Position numbers and translations under genes: made by a program. 64,000 bases of DNA from contig NZ_BRZC01000007.1 of NCBI RefSeq assembly GCF_030268005.1, forward strand, positions 1,187,349 to 1,251,348. Direction: 5' to 3'. Below are positions 17,277 to 27,033 of this stretch, piece by piece. A model generated the notes under the pieces. It ran no database searches. It was not told the DNA's origin and was given only the letters and a program-made list of their open reading frames with translations. Origin of the DNA: Microbacterium arabinogalactanolyticum (GTDB taxonomy: Bacteria > Actinomycetota > Actinomycetes > Actinomycetales > Microbacteriaceae). The first letter of the stretch is position 1; the number at the start of each line of letters is the position of its first letter.

Positions 17277-20072
17277 ATGAACGATCTTCAGGAAATCTCC
17301 GGCTTCTCCCTGACACGCCGGAACCTGTTCAAGGCGGGAGGCGCCTTCGGCATCGCCGCCGCCTTCACCGGCGCACAGGTCTCGGGGCTCACCGCCGCTG
17401 AGCAGGCGCTCGCGGGCGCCCCGCGCGACGCGATCAAGCTCAACGTGCTCTTCATCGGCGCCCACCCCGATGACGAGGCGGGGAACCTCGGTGTCTTCGG
17501 TCAGTGGAACGAGTACCTGGGCATGAAGGCCGGCGTCATCACCGTGACCCGCGGCGAGGGCGGAGGCAACGCGGTCGGCCTCGAGGAGGGTCCGCCCCTC
17601 GGCATGATGCGCGAGGCCGAGGAGCGCAAGGCGGTCGGCTACGCCGGCATCGAGAACGTGTTCAACCTCGACGGCCTCGACTTCTACTACACGGCGAGCG
17701 CGCCACTGTCGTATCAGGTGTGGGACGGCGCCGCCGTGCTCAGCCGCATCGTCCGCGTCGTGCGCGCCACCCGTCCCGACGTCATCGTGACGATGAACCC
17801 GTCGGCCGTCGAGGGCAACCACGGCAACCATCAGCAGGCCGCCATGTTCGCGGTCGAGGCCTACCTCGCCGCCGGCGACCCGCAGCGCTATCCCGAGCAC
17901 TTCGCCGAGGGCTTCGAACCCTGGCAGCCGCGCCGCATCCTGCGCTCGGGCGCCAACGGCACGGGTGCGGCGGGCGAGGGCGGCGTCGCCGCGGGCTACA
18001 CCCCGACCGTGGCCTCCGACGTCGTGTTCGGCTGCTGGAACGGCACACCGAGCCAGCGCAACGGCAAGCGCTGGTCGGAGATGCTCGACCTCGCGCGCTG
18101 GGCGTACGTCACGCAGGGCTGGGCCGAGTTCGCGCCGGGCACGACGGATCCGGCGAAGATCGCGAACTCCTGGTTCACGGTCATCCACTCCCGCTCGCCG
18201 CTCGCCGACCCGCGCTCCGGCGGCGACGCGGCGCTGCGCGGCGCCGCCCTGCCGATCGAGGGCGGCCTCCCGTTCGGCACCCTGATCGACGTGCGGCCCG
18301 CGCGGTTCGAGGTCGTCGCCGGGCAGGACGTCGAGATCCAGGTGACGGTGACCGCCCCCGCAGACGCGAAGCTCCCCGCCGGGCGGCTCGCACTCGGAAC
18401 TCCGGCCGGATGGTCCGCCGGCGGCGCGGTCGACGTGCCCGCGCTGAGCCGTGGCCGGTCGCACCAGGCGACGTTCCGGGTCACCGCTGGAGCGGATGCC
18501 GTCACCGGCGCCCAGGTGAAGGTGGACGCCACGCTCACCGCGGGCGCGGCGAGCGGAACGACGTTCGCGCAGCTGCGCGTCGCCGGCGCCGTGGAGGCGA
18601 CGATCCGCCCGCTCGACGAGATCCAGGAGTTCCGCTCCTGGACCGACGGCCTGGGGATGAAGCAGCTCGACGTGCTCGTCCCCGAGCTGTTCGCCGTCGG
18701 CCAGGGACGCACCCGCACGCTCGACGTGATCGTCGAGAACTTCTCGGCGCAGAGTCGCTCCGGTTCCGTCTCGCTGACGCTGCCGGCCGGGTTCACCGCG
18801 TCGCCCGCCCAGCAGCCGTACTCGGGGCTCGCGGCCGGGCAGACCACCACCGTCAGCTTCGAGGTGACCAACACCGACACCTCGATCCCCACCGCGAACC
18901 GCGCGCCCAACAAGGGCAGCTGGCCCGTGAAGGTCACCGCGTCCAGCGAGGTGGGCACCGCCGAGCGCGCCGTCACCATGAACCTCGTTCCGACATTCGC
19001 CGTGCAGCGCGCAGCATCCGCACCGGTGATCGACGCCGTCCGCGGCGATGGCGAGTACCCCGGCGAGGCGATCCCCGTGGACACGATCTGGGACGGCAGC
19101 CCGATGGGCGGGACGAACCCGTCGATCAGCGCGAAGACGTGGATCACCCATGACGACGCGAACTTCTACCTGTTCATCTCGGTCGTCGACGACGTGCGCG
19201 GCACGATCCTGCCCGCCTCGGACAACAAGCGCCAGCGCCGCACGGACTCGGTGGAGATCTACTTCGACCCCCGCGGCACCGCGGGCAACACCGCCCAGAC
19301 CTTCATCGCGGGAATCATGCCCTCGATGGACTCGATGACGGGTGCGCCCGGCGTCGGCCGCGACCGCGACAACTGGCAGGGCGAGGCTGCGATCACCGCA
19401 CCCGGGATGCAGGTCGCGGTGAAGATGGCGCCGACCGCGGCCGAGTACACGGGTTACGACATGGAGGTGAAGATCCCGTTCGCGGTGCTGCCCGACAACC
19501 TCGACCCGCAGCACGTCGGCTTCAACGTGGTGATCAACGACTCCGACACGCAGAACAAGGCGGCGCAGAACCGCGTGGGCTGGTCGACGTTCCCCGGCAT
19601 GCGCGCCGACCCGTGGCGCTGGGGCATCATCACCCTCGACGGCGTCCAGGACGCCGGCTCGAAGCCGAAGAAGCCCACCCTCCCCGACACCGCGGCACGG
19701 TCCGTGTCGTCGCCGCAGTCGATCCTGCAGTCCGCGGCCGATCAGGTGCCGCTCGGCGGGTTCTCACCCGCCGATCACGCTCTGAAGGTGCTGAAGTCCT
19801 CGATCTCCGGAGGTTTCGTCACGCTCAAGCTGCAGACGCCGCGGGCCGGCACGGCGCGCGTGTTCCTGTGGGACGGCGCTCAGGTGCTGGGCAGCGCGGA
19901 GGTGAAGCTGGCATCGGGAGCCTCGGATGTGCGGTTCTCCGCGCGCACGGCGGCCACCGGCGACGGCAGCAGCCTCACCGGCACCAAGGCCTCGCCGGTC
20001 CTCGCTGTCTCGTTCGAGACGAGCAGCGGCGTATACGCCGCCCGGGCCCCGCTGGGCGGCCGATCGGCCTGA
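17277..20072 (+). CDS. Tat-exported PIG-L deacetylase with Ig-like and CBM9-like domains
   Basis: 931 residues. The N-terminus has a twin-arginine motif (TRRNLFK) before a hydrophobic stretch, so export folded by Tat is likely. The PIG-L catalytic domain covers about residues 55-310, with AHPDDE at 62-67 and the distal metal site EGNHGNHQQ at about 179-187. It is followed by NEW3/Ig-like beta domains (about 340-560), a CBM9-like carbohydrate-binding domain (about 585-790) and a C-terminal beta module. Such proteins are thought to deacetylate amino sugars on extracellular glycans. It shares a candidate operator with the cytoplasmic MshB-like enzyme, implying one pathway. Confidence 0.85.
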   Translation: MNDLQEISGFSLTRRNLFKAGGAFGIAAAFTGAQVSGLTAAEQALAGAPRDAIKLNVLFIGAHPDDEAGNLGVFGQWNEYLGMKAGVITVTRGEGGGNAVGLEEGPPLGMMREAEERKAVGYAGIENVFNLDGLDFYYTASAPLSYQVWDGAAVLSRIVRVVRATRPDVIVTMNPSAVEGNHGNHQQAAMFAVEAYLAAGDPQRYPEHFAEGFEPWQPRRILRSGANGTGAAGEGGVAAGYTPTVASDVVFGCWNGTPSQRNGKRWSEMLDLARWAYVTQGWAEFAPGTTDPAKIANSWFTVIHSRSPLADPRSGGDAALRGAALPIEGGLPFGTLIDVRPARFEVVAGQDVEIQVTVTAPADAKLPAGRLALGTPAGWSAGGAVDVPALSRGRSHQATFRVTAGADAVTGAQVKVDATLTAGAASGTTFAQLRVAGAVEATIRPLDEIQEFRSWTDGLGMKQLDVLVPELFAVGQGRTRTLDVIVENFSAQSRSGSVSLTLPAGFTASPAQQPYSGLAAGQTTTVSFEVTNTDTSIPTANRAPNKGSWPVKVTASSEVGTAERAVTMNLVPTFAVQRAASAPVIDAVRGDGEYPGEAIPVDTIWDGSPMGGTNPSISAKTWITHDDANFYLFISVVDDVRGTILPASDNKRQRRTDSVEIYFDPRGTAGNTAQTFIAGIMPSMDSMTGAPGVGRDRDNWQGEAAITAPGMQVAVKMAPTAAEYTGYDMEVKIPFAVLPDNLDPQHVGFNVVINDSDTQNKAAQNRVGWSTFPGMRADPWRWGIITLDGVQDAGSKPKKPTLPDTAARSVSSPQSILQSAADQVPLGGFSPADHALKVLKSSISGGFVTLKLQTPRAGTARVFLWDGAQVLGSAEVKLASGASDVRFSARTAATGDGSSLTGTKASPVLAVSFETSSGVYAARAPLGGRSA

Positions 20073-20083
20073 CCGGATGCGCG

Positions 20084-20116
20084 GAACGCCGCCTCCCGTG
20101 AAGAGAGGCGGCGTTC
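20084..20116 (+). terminator. Hairpin terminator after secreted PIG-L gene
   Basis: Perfect 12-base-pair stem (GAACGCCGCCTC with GAGGCGGCGTTC) with a 9-base loop, starting 11 bases after the stop codon. It marks the end of the 8.6-20.1 kb locus. Confidence 0.75.
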
Positions 20117-20199
20117 TGCATCGGCGCATCCACCCCGGCCCGCCCATCGCGACAGATAGGCTCGCCCTCACACGCTGATCCGCAGAGAGCCGGGCCGAC

Positions 20200-20424
20200 A
20201 TGGAATTCCTTCTCATCATCTTTCCGATCCTGTACATCCTCGCCGGTGCCGGCCTGGTGTACGCGGTGATCCGCTTCGCGATCGTGCACGCGCTGCGTCA
20301 GGCACGGAACGAGGCACGCATCGAGCGCCGCGTGCCTAAGGCGGCAACCTGGCTCGACGAGGATGAACGCCGACTGCTGGATGTGTCGAACGCCTCCCAG
20401 GACGGCACGAGCGCCGGCCACTGA
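20200..20424 (+). CDS. Small single-pass membrane protein (74 aa)
   Basis: 74 residues. The first 30 are hydrophobic (MEFLLIIFPILYILAGAGLVYAV), followed by a positively charged cytoplasmic segment (RQARNEARIERR) and an acidic tail. The topology is one N-terminal membrane anchor with a short cytosolic domain. No family is recognised. It stands alone between two hairpins, so it is probably monocistronic. Confidence 0.65.
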   Translation: MEFLLIIFPILYILAGAGLVYAVIRFAIVHALRQARNEARIERRVPKAATWLDEDERRLLDVSNASQDGTSAGH

Positions 20425-20429
20425 CATCC

Positions 20430-20452
20430 GCACCCGGAGACGCACCGGGTGC
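20430..20452. terminator. Hairpin between convergent genes
   Basis: GCACCCGG pairs with CCGGGTGC across a 7-base loop, between the ends of the 74-residue membrane protein gene and the DUF1349 gene. Confidence 0.5.
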
Positions 20453-20469
20453 AGAATGGCCGGGGCGCG

Positions 20470-21045
20470 CTAGTGCAGCCCACCGTCCGGTTCTGTGACG
20501 CGCCAGGCGTGGAAGGGCACCGTGAGGCCGGCGCGCGTGGGCGCGCAGATCATCGGCCCCGCCTGCGCCACCGCATCCGGCGGGAAGGGGACGACACGCA
20601 CCAGCTGGAGCTCACCGCCGTCGACGGATGCGCGGACGGTGAGCGCATCGCCGGCGCGGCTCACCCGGACGAGGATCCGACGGTCAAGCCAGTCGGGCAC
20701 CGGGGCGAGCGACCAGTCCGACATGCCGTCGGTGACGACGGCCCCGAGCTGCGGGCGGCCGTCCGCGTACTCGACGCCGGCCTTGATCCAGTGGTCCTCG
20801 CGTGCACGGATGAAGACGCCGGCCTGATCGAACTGCTCGGAGAACGCCGCCGTGAACTCGACCTCGACCGCGCTGTCCTGCGCGAACGGCGCCAGAAGCG
20901 CGTGCTCGCTGTCGTGTACGAACCCGTACGAGGTCGTGCGCCAGGCGTCGCTGCCCTCCTGCGCCGTGACGAGCAGGTCGGTGCCGCTCTCGACGGCGGA
21001 CACCGGCGCGTGCGTCCAGCGGCCTTCGGCCCAGGGGATGTCCAT
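20470..21045 (-). CDS. DUF1349 domain protein (concanavalin-like fold)
   Basis: 191-residue soluble protein of the DUF1349 family, a beta-sandwich related to concanavalin-like domains. Typical segments are FDQAGVFIRAREDHWIKAGVEY and DWSLAPVP. Family function is unknown; members are often annotated as regulators of enolase on weak grounds. The ATG at 21045 has GGAGGAG upstream and is preferred over an ATG at 21078 that overlaps the E2 stop. It is the last gene of the 2-oxoacid dehydrogenase transcript, probably by position only. Confidence 0.8.
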   Translation of the reverse strand: MDIPWAEGRWTHAPVSAVESGTDLLVTAQEGSDAWRTTSYGFVHDSEHALLAPFAQDSAVEVEFTAAFSEQFDQAGVFIRAREDHWIKAGVEYADGRPQLGAVVTDGMSDWSLAPVPDWLDRRILVRVSRAGDALTVRASVDGGELQLVRVVPFPPDAVAQAGPMICAPTRAGLTVPFHAWRVTEPDGGLH

Positions 21046-21077
21046 TCCTGCTCCTCCGATCGTGTCGTCCCGCCTCA

Positions 21078-22400
21078 TCAGTCGACGAGCAGCGCGGGCT
21101 CCTCGAGGATCGAGGCCACGTCGGCGACGAACCGGCTCATGCCGTCGCCGTCGACCACACGATGGTCGAAGGACCCGGCGACCGTGGTCACCCAGCGCGG
21201 ACGCACCTCGCCGTCGACGACCCACGGCTTCTGCGCGATGGTGCCCATGGCGATGATGCCGGCCTCGCCGGGGTTGATGATCGGGGTGCCCGCGTCCATG
21301 CCGAACACGCCGATGTTCGTGATCGTGATGGTGCCGCCCTGCTGATCGGCCGGGGTCGTCTTGCCCTCACGGGCCGTGAGAGTCAGGCGGTTCAGGGCGC
21401 GGGCGAGGTCCTTCATGCCCAGGTCCTGCGCGTCCTTGATGTTCGGCACCAGCAGACCGCGCGGCGTGGCCGCCGCGATGCCGAGATTCACGTAGTGGCG
21501 CACCGAGATCTCGGCGCCGTCGGCCGTGTCGACCCAGGCCGCGTTCACCATCGGGGTGCGGCGCGCGGCCCAGATCACGGCGCGGGCCATGATCAGCAGC
21601 GGCGAGACGCGGATGTCGGCGAAGTCGGGCGACGCCTTCAGGCGCTTGACGAGCTCCATCGTGCGGGTCGCGTCGACCTCCTTCCACACCGTCACGTGCG
21701 GCGCGGAGTACGCGCTCTGCACCATGGCCGAGCTGGTCGCCTTGCGCACGCCCTTGACCGGGATCGATTCGGTCCGGTCGTCGGGACGGATGCCGCGGGC
21801 GAGGCCGACCGGAGCGGATGCCGGGGCGGGCACGGTCTCCTCGCGCACGTCGCCCCACTCCGGGGTCTGGATGTTGCGGAAGACGCTGGCCTGCTCGGCG
21901 TGCTTCACGACGTCGTCGCGGGTGACCTCTCCGTCGGCGCCGGTGGGTGTGACCTCGGTCAGCTCGACCCCGAGGTCGCGCGCGAGCTTGCGGATCGGCG
22001 GCTTGGCGATCACGCCGACGGAGGAGCGCACCGGGCGTTCGGCGGGCTTGCGCCTGCGGGAGGTCGCGCCTCCCCCGCTGCCGTAGCCGACGAGCACCGA
22101 GCCGCTGCCCTCATCCGCGGCGGGGGCTGCGGGCGCAGTCGCGGGCGCGGCACCCGCAGCATCCGTGACGAAGGTGATGATCGGCGACCCGACCTCGACC
22201 GTGACGCCTTCGGCGACGAGGATCTCTCCGACCGTCCCGGCGTGCGGCGAGGGCAGCTCGACGAGCGACTTGGCGGTCTCGATCTCGCAGATCACGTCGT
22301 TGATCGCGACGGTGTCGCCGGGCGCGACCTTCCAGGTGACGATCTCGGCCTCGGTAAGGCCCTCGCCGACGTCGGGAAGGGTGAAGGTCTGGGTGGTCAT
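21078..22400 (-). CDS. bkdC: Dihydrolipoamide acyltransferase (E2), branched-chain 2-oxoacid dehydrogenase
   Basis: 440 residues. One lipoyl domain (1-75; lysine within [11 protein letters not shown]), an Ala/Pro linker, a peripheral-subunit-binding domain (about 140-180; [14 protein letters not shown]) and a catalytic acyltransferase domain ending with DHRVVDGDG. It transfers the acyl group from E1 to CoA. GGAGGAAACC precedes the ATG at 22400. It follows E1 alpha and E1 beta in the same direction, so this is a complete E1-E2 set; E3 is not in the window. The single lipoyl domain and split E1 favour branched-chain over pyruvate dehydrogenase. Confidence 0.9.
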   Translation of the reverse strand: MTTQTFTLPDVGEGLTEAEIVTWKVAPGDTVAINDVICEIETAKSLVELPSPHAGTVGEILVAEGVTVEVGSPIITFVTDAAGAAPATAPAAPAADEGSGSVLVGYGSGGGATSRRRKPAERPVRSSVGVIAKPPIRKLARDLGVELTEVTPTGADGEVTRDDVVKHAEQASVFRNIQTPEWGDVREETVPAPASAPVGLARGIRPDDRTESIPVKGVRKATSSAMVQSAYSAPHVTVWKEVDATRTMELVKRLKASPDFADIRVSPLLIMARAVIWAARRTPMVNAAWVDTADGAEISVRHYVNLGIAAATPRGLLVPNIKDAQDLGMKDLARALNRLTLTAREGKTTPADQQGGTITITNIGVFGMDAGTPIINPGEAGIIAMGTIAQKPWVVDGEVRPRWVTTVAGSFDHRVVDGDGMSRFVADVASILEEPALLVD

Positions 22401-22415
22401 GGTTTCCTCCGTACT

Positions 22416-22446
22416 CCGGGGCACTTCGACAGGCTCAGTGCCCCGG
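22416..22446. repeat. REP-like hairpin between E1 beta and E2 genes
   Basis: CCGGGGCACT pairs perfectly with AGTGCCCCGG around the loop TCGACAGGCTC. The core CTTCGACAGGCTCAG is a recurrent intergenic palindrome in many bacterial genomes. Its location inside an operon suggests transcript processing or stability rather than full termination. Confidence 0.6.
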
Positions 22447-22453
22447 GCAGCGT

Positions 22454-23434
22454 TCAGTAGGCCAGCGAGCGATCGACGGCTTCGAGGATGCGGTCGGCAT
22501 CCGGCAGGTAGACGCCCTCGAGCTTCGCGGGCGGGAAGGGCGTGTCGAAGCCCGAGACGCGCAGCACCGGGGCTTCGAGGGCGTAGAACGCGCGCTCCTG
22601 CACGGTCGCGGCGATCTCGCTGCCCAGGCTCGTGAAGCCGGGCGCCTCCTGCGCGTAGACCATGCGTCCGGTGGAGCGCACCGAGTCGAGGATGGGACCG
22701 TAGTCGACCGGCGAGAGCGAGCGCACGTCGACGACCTCGCAGCTGGTGCCCTCAGCTTCGGCGAGCGCTGCGGCCTGCAGCAGGGTCGTGACCATCGCAC
22801 CGTGCCCGACGAGGGTGACATCCGTGCCGCGGCGCACGATCCGCGAGGCGTGCAGCGGAAGCGCGGAGCCGGAGAGATCCACCTCGCCCTTGGGCCAGTA
22901 GCGGCTCTTGGGCTCCATGAAGATCACCGGGTCGTTCGACGCGATGGCCTCCTGGATCATCCAGTAGGCGTCGTTCGGCGTGGAGGGCGACACCACCCGC
23001 AGGCCCGGGGTGTGCGTGAAGTACGCCTCGGGGCTCTCCTGGTGGTGCTCCACCGCGCCGATGTGCCCACCGTAGGGGATGCGGATGACGATCGGCATCG
23101 ACAGCGCACCCTCGTGCCGGTTGGTCATCTTCGCGAGCTGCGAGGTGATCTGGTCGAAGGCGGGGAACACGAAGCCGTCGAACTGGATCTCGCACACCGG
23201 TCGGAAACCGGCCATGGCCAGGCCGATCGCCGTGCCGACGATGCCGGACTCGGCGAGAGGGGTGTCGAGCACGCGCCGGTCGCCGAAGTCGCGCTGCAGG
23301 CCCTCGGTCACCCGGAAGACGCCGCCGAGCTTTCCGATGTCCTCGCCCATGAGCAGCACGCGCGGGTCGTTCTCGAGCGCCTTGCGCAGCCCGGCGTTGA
23401 GCGCCTTCGAGAAGGGCATGGTCTCCAGGGTCAT
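22454..23434 (-). CDS. bkdB: 2-oxoacid dehydrogenase E1 component, beta subunit
   Basis: 326 residues of the transketolase pyrimidine-binding and C-terminal domains ([21 protein letters not shown]; later [15 protein letters not shown]). It forms the alpha2-beta2 E1 that decarboxylates branched-chain 2-oxo acids with thiamine diphosphate. The ATG at 23434 overlaps the E1 alpha stop (ATGA). The downstream gap to E2 contains a REP-like hairpin. Confidence 0.9.
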   Translation of the reverse strand: MTLETMPFSKALNAGLRKALENDPRVLLMGEDIGKLGGVFRVTEGLQRDFGDRRVLDTPLAESGIVGTAIGLAMAGFRPVCEIQFDGFVFPAFDQITSQLAKMTNRHEGALSMPIVIRIPYGGHIGAVEHHQESPEAYFTHTPGLRVVSPSTPNDAYWMIQEAIASNDPVIFMEPKSRYWPKGEVDLSGSALPLHASRIVRRGTDVTLVGHGAMVTTLLQAAALAEAEGTSCEVVDVRSLSPVDYGPILDSVRSTGRMVYAQEAPGFTSLGSEIAATVQERAFYALEAPVLRVSGFDTPFPPAKLEGVYLPDADRILEAVDRSLAY

Positions 23435-24558
23435 GCTGCGCCTCCCTCGAAGGATGCCTCGTACTGCTCCAGCCACGCCTTCTGCTCGGCGATCAGCGGA
23501 TGCGGTTCGCTGTACACGTGGTCGAAGATCGCCCCGCGTCCCGGCGCGGGGAGCTCCACGGTGCGAGCGCGCAGATCCTCGGCAGCATCCGCGGCCTCGG
23601 CATCCACCCCGGCGAAGAACGATTCGCCGGCGCCACGCCCCAGCAGGAACGCGCGCATGCGCTCGATCGGGTCGCGCTGCGCCCAGCGCTGCTCCTCGTC
23701 GGAGCCGCGGTACTTGGTGGGGTCGTCGCTGGTGGTGTGCGCGCCCATCCGGTACGTGACCGCCTCGATCGCGCGCGGGCCGAGCCCGGCGCGCGCCTCG
23801 TCGAGCAGGGCGCGGGAGACCGCGTAGCTGGCGAGCACGTCGTTGCCGTCGACGCGGACCGAGGGGATGCCGTAGCCGGCGCCGCGCCCGACCAGGGGCA
23901 CCTTGGACTGGGTCTCGACGGGCACAGAGATCGCCCAGTGGTTGTTCTGCAGGAAGAACAGCACGGGGGCGTCGTAGCTGGCCGCGAACACCATCGCCTC
24001 GTGCACGTCGCCCTGGCTGGAGGCGCCGTCGCCGTAGTAGACCACGACGGCCTCGTCGCGCTCCGGATCGCCGGAGCCGGTCTTGCCGTCGAAGGCGAGG
24101 CCCATGCCGTAGCCCGCGGCGTGCAGCGTCTGCGAGCCCAGCACCAGAGTGTAGATGCGGGTGTTGCCGTTCTTCGGGTCCGTCGGATCCCAGCCGCCGT
24201 GCGAGAGGCCGCGCATCAGCTTGATGATGTCGACGGGGTCGACGCCGCGGATGCGGGTGACGACGTGCTCCCGGTACGACGGGAAGATCGTGTCCTGCCG
24301 GCGCGCGGCGTGGGCCGAGCCGACCTGGGCCGCCTCCTGCCCGCGGCTCGGCGGCCAGAGGGCCAGCTGGCCCTGCCGCTGCAGGTTGGTGGCCTGGGTG
24401 TCGATGGCGCGGATGATCACCATGTCGCGGTAGAACTGCTCGAGCTCGGCGTCGGTCAGGGCGTCGATGAGCGGCAGGTACTGCTCGGATGCCGGCGACG
24501 GAGCGAATGATCCATCCGCTTCCAGGACGCGAACGAGGGGTGCTTCGGTCGTGGTCAC
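23431..24558 (-). CDS. bkdA: 2-oxoacid dehydrogenase E1 component, alpha subunit
   Basis: 375 residues. The thiamine-diphosphate motif begins GDGASSQGD and ends with NN about 27 residues later (FLQNNHWAIS). The Ser/Arg-rich phosphorylation-loop-equivalent region MGAHTTSDDPTKYR is also present. It is the first gene of the E1 alpha, E1 beta, E2 operon. Two aminotransferase genes upstream on the same strand could supply 2-oxo acids (inference). Confidence 0.9.
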   Translation of the reverse strand: MTTTEAPLVRVLEADGSFAPSPASEQYLPLIDALTDAELEQFYRDMVIIRAIDTQATNLQRQGQLALWPPSRGQEAAQVGSAHAARRQDTIFPSYREHVVTRIRGVDPVDIIKLMRGLSHGGWDPTDPKNGNTRIYTLVLGSQTLHAAGYGMGLAFDGKTGSGDPERDEAVVVYYGDGASSQGDVHEAMVFAASYDAPVLFFLQNNHWAISVPVETQSKVPLVGRGAGYGIPSVRVDGNDVLASYAVSRALLDEARAGLGPRAIEAVTYRMGAHTTSDDPTKYRGSDEEQRWAQRDPIERMRAFLLGRGAGESFFAGVDAEAADAAEDLRARTVELPAPGRGAIFDHVYSEPHPLIAEQKAWLEQYEASFEGGAA

Positions 24559-24645
24559 GGCTCCACGCTACCCACGTCGGCATGCCCCGTCACGCATAGT
24601 TCGGGGGCCCTAGTAAGTGGCCGGGATCTGGATAAATGCGCGCGC

Positions 24646-25824
24646 TCAGCGCCCGTGGGCCTGCGCGAGCCTCTCCAGCGCCGCGGCGATCGCATGCCGC
24701 GGGGCGGCGAGGTTCATGCGTTCGAACCCCTCGCCCTCGGGGCCGAACATGGCGCCCTCGTCGAAGAACACCAGCGCCTCCTGCTCGTGGATGCGCTTGA
24801 GCTCCTCGTGAGTGCAGTCCAGCCCGCGGAAGTCCATCCACTGCAGGTAGGTGCCCTCCAGGTCGTAGACGGTGACCTCGGGCATCCGCTCGGCGAGGAA
24901 CGACCGCACCAGCTCATGGTTGCCGTGCACCAGGTCGATCAGGCCGTCGAGCCAGCCCTCCGCCTTCGTGTACGCCAGCCGGCACGCCTGGAATCCCAGG
25001 GCGTTCAGCGTGAAGAATCCGGTGCGGCTCTGCTCTGCGGTGTACTTCTCGCGCAGCTCGGGATTCGGGATGACGATGTTGCTGGTCGCCATGCCTGCGA
25101 GGTTGAACGTCTTGCTGGGAGCGGTGCACACGATCGTGCGCGCGGCGGCATCCTCGTTCAGCGTGGAGAAGACGGTGTGCCGGATGCCGGGCATCAGCAG
25201 GTCGAAGTGGATCTCGTCGCTGATGACGGTGAGGTCGTGGTCGCGGGCGATGCGCCAGACGGCCTCGAGCTCCTCGCGCTCCCACACCCGGCCGGTGGGG
25301 TTGTGCGGGCTGCAGAACAGCAGCGCGGTGGTGCGCGGGTCAGCGGCCTTCGCGGCGAGGTCGTCGAGGTCGAAGCGCCAGCGGCCGTCCTGCAGCACGA
25401 GCGGGTTGCGCACGACGACGCGGTCGTTCCCCTCGATCGCGCCGAAGAACGGGTAGTACGCCGGGGTCTGCACGATCACGCCGTCACCGGGCGCGGTCAC
25501 GGCACGCACGGCGGTGTTGAACGCGGGGACCACGCCCGGCGCCAGCACGATCTGCTCGCGATCGACCGTCCAGTCGTGGCGCCGCTGGAACCATCCGGTC
25601 ACGGCATCCCAGTAGTCATCGGTCGCGACCGTGTAGCCGAGGACGACGTCGCCGAGGTGGTCGCGCAGCCCGTCGAGGATCTCAGGGGCGAGCTTCAGAT
25701 CGAGGTCGGCGACCGAGAACGGCGAGATGCCCGCAGGCACGTCCGGATTCGCGGTCAGCATGTGCTGCCACTTGGACGCACCGGTGCCGGTCCGGTCGAC
25801 GACCGTCTCGAAGTCGTACGTCAT
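24646..25824 (-). CDS. PLP aminotransferase, MalY/PatB type (putative C-S lyase)
   Basis: 392-residue fold-type I PLP enzyme. The Schiff-base lysine is in APSKTFNLAGMATSN, and FCSPHNPTGRVW supplies cofactor contacts. These features fit the MalY/PatB subgroup, often cystathionine beta-lyases or aminotransferases. Its start overlaps the stop of the HisC-like gene (ATGA), so both are cotranscribed. The exact reaction cannot be decided from sequence. Confidence 0.85.
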   Translation of the reverse strand: MTYDFETVVDRTGTGASKWQHMLTANPDVPAGISPFSVADLDLKLAPEILDGLRDHLGDVVLGYTVATDDYWDAVTGWFQRRHDWTVDREQIVLAPGVVPAFNTAVRAVTAPGDGVIVQTPAYYPFFGAIEGNDRVVVRNPLVLQDGRWRFDLDDLAAKAADPRTTALLFCSPHNPTGRVWEREELEAVWRIARDHDLTVISDEIHFDLLMPGIRHTVFSTLNEDAAARTIVCTAPSKTFNLAGMATSNIVIPNPELREKYTAEQSRTGFFTLNALGFQACRLAYTKAEGWLDGLIDLVHGNHELVRSFLAERMPEVTVYDLEGTYLQWMDFRGLDCTHEELKRIHEQEALVFFDEGAMFGPEGEGFERMNLAAPRHAIAAALERLAQAHGR

Positions 25825-26894
25825 GCACGCACCTGCGCCGCGGCCACGGCGAGCACCTTGTCGAGCGATTCCTCCTCGCCGACGGAGATGCGGATTCCGT
25901 CGCCCGAGAACGGCCGCACGATCAGGTCGGCGGCGTCGAACGCCGCGGCGACCTCATCGGTGCGCTCGCCCGAGGGCAGCCACACGAAGTTGGCCTGGCT
26001 GTCCGGCACGTCCCAGCCCTGCGCGCGGAGGCCGGCGATCAGGCGGGTGCGGCGCTCGACGATCACGGAGACGCGCTCGCGCAGCTCCGCCTCGGCGTCG
26101 AGGCTGGCGATGGCGGCGCGCTCGGCGGCGCTGGTGACCGACAGCGGGATGCCGGTGGTGCGGGCCGCGTCGAGCACGCGGGGGTGGCCGATCGCGTAGC
26201 CGACGCGCAGGCCGGCGAGGCCGAAGGCCTTGGAGAAGGTGCGCAGCACGACCACGTTCGGGTGCTTCTCGAACACGCGCTCGGCGAGACCGTCGACGGC
26301 GTCCGGGGCGGTGACGAACTCGGCGTAGGCCTCGTCGAGGATGATCAGCACGTCCTGCGGCACGCGCTCGACGAACGCCGCGAACTCGGCGCTCGTGACG
26401 ATCGGGCCGGTCGGGTTGTTCGGCGTGCAGACGATGATCACGCGGGTGCGGTCGGTGACGGCATCCGCCATCGCGTCGAGGTCGTGGCGTGCGCCGGGTG
26501 CGAGCGGGACCTGGATGCCGGTGGCGCCGGCGACCAGCGGAAGGCTGGGGTACGCCTCGAAGGAGCGCCAGGCGTAGATGACCTCGTCGCCGACCGACGA
26601 GGTGCCGAGCACGAGCTGGTGCAGGATCGAGACGGAACCGGATGCCACGTGCACGGCGTCGGCGTCGACACCGAACTTCTCGCCCAGGCGGGCGCGCAGC
26701 GCCCCGGCGGTGGCGTCGGGGTAGCGGTTGATCGGCGTGGTGTGCGTGAGCGCCTCGAGCACCGAGGGCAGCGGCTCGAACGGGTTCTCGTTGCTGGAGA
26801 GCTTGAAGGCGTTCGCCCCCGCCTGCTTGCCCTGGCGGTACGGCGGCAGGGCGGCGATCTCGGGGCGGATGCGGGGCAGGATGGGCTCGGTCAC
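25821..26894 (-). CDS. Histidinol-phosphate/aromatic aminotransferase
   Basis: 357-residue class I/II aminotransferase of the HisC family. Motifs are FKLSSNENPFEPLP at the N-terminus, VCTPNNPTGPIV, ILDEAYAEF, and the PLP lysine in RTFSKAFGLAGLRVGYA. It is not among histidine genes, so an aromatic-amino-acid (PatA-like) role is as likely as histidine synthesis. It is translationally coupled to the MalY-type gene. Confidence 0.85.
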   Translation of the reverse strand: MTEPILPRIRPEIAALPPYRQGKQAGANAFKLSSNENPFEPLPSVLEALTHTTPINRYPDATAGALRARLGEKFGVDADAVHVASGSVSILHQLVLGTSSVGDEVIYAWRSFEAYPSLPLVAGATGIQVPLAPGARHDLDAMADAVTDRTRVIIVCTPNNPTGPIVTSAEFAAFVERVPQDVLIILDEAYAEFVTAPDAVDGLAERVFEKHPNVVVLRTFSKAFGLAGLRVGYAIGHPRVLDAARTTGIPLSVTSAAERAAIASLDAEAELRERVSVIVERRTRLIAGLRAQGWDVPDSQANFVWLPSGERTDEVAAAFDAADLIVRPFSGDGIRISVGEEESLDKVLAVAAAQVRA

Positions 26895-27033
26895 GGAATC
26901 AGTCTAAGGAGGCGGAACCGGAGGTGGCGACGGCCGTCTCGGGCGGGGACGCGCGGAGCTGAGGATCGGGCCGTCGCGGATTCTGCGACGAACTGTCATC
27001 CCGCAGCGACGCATCCCGTGGGACGATCGACAG

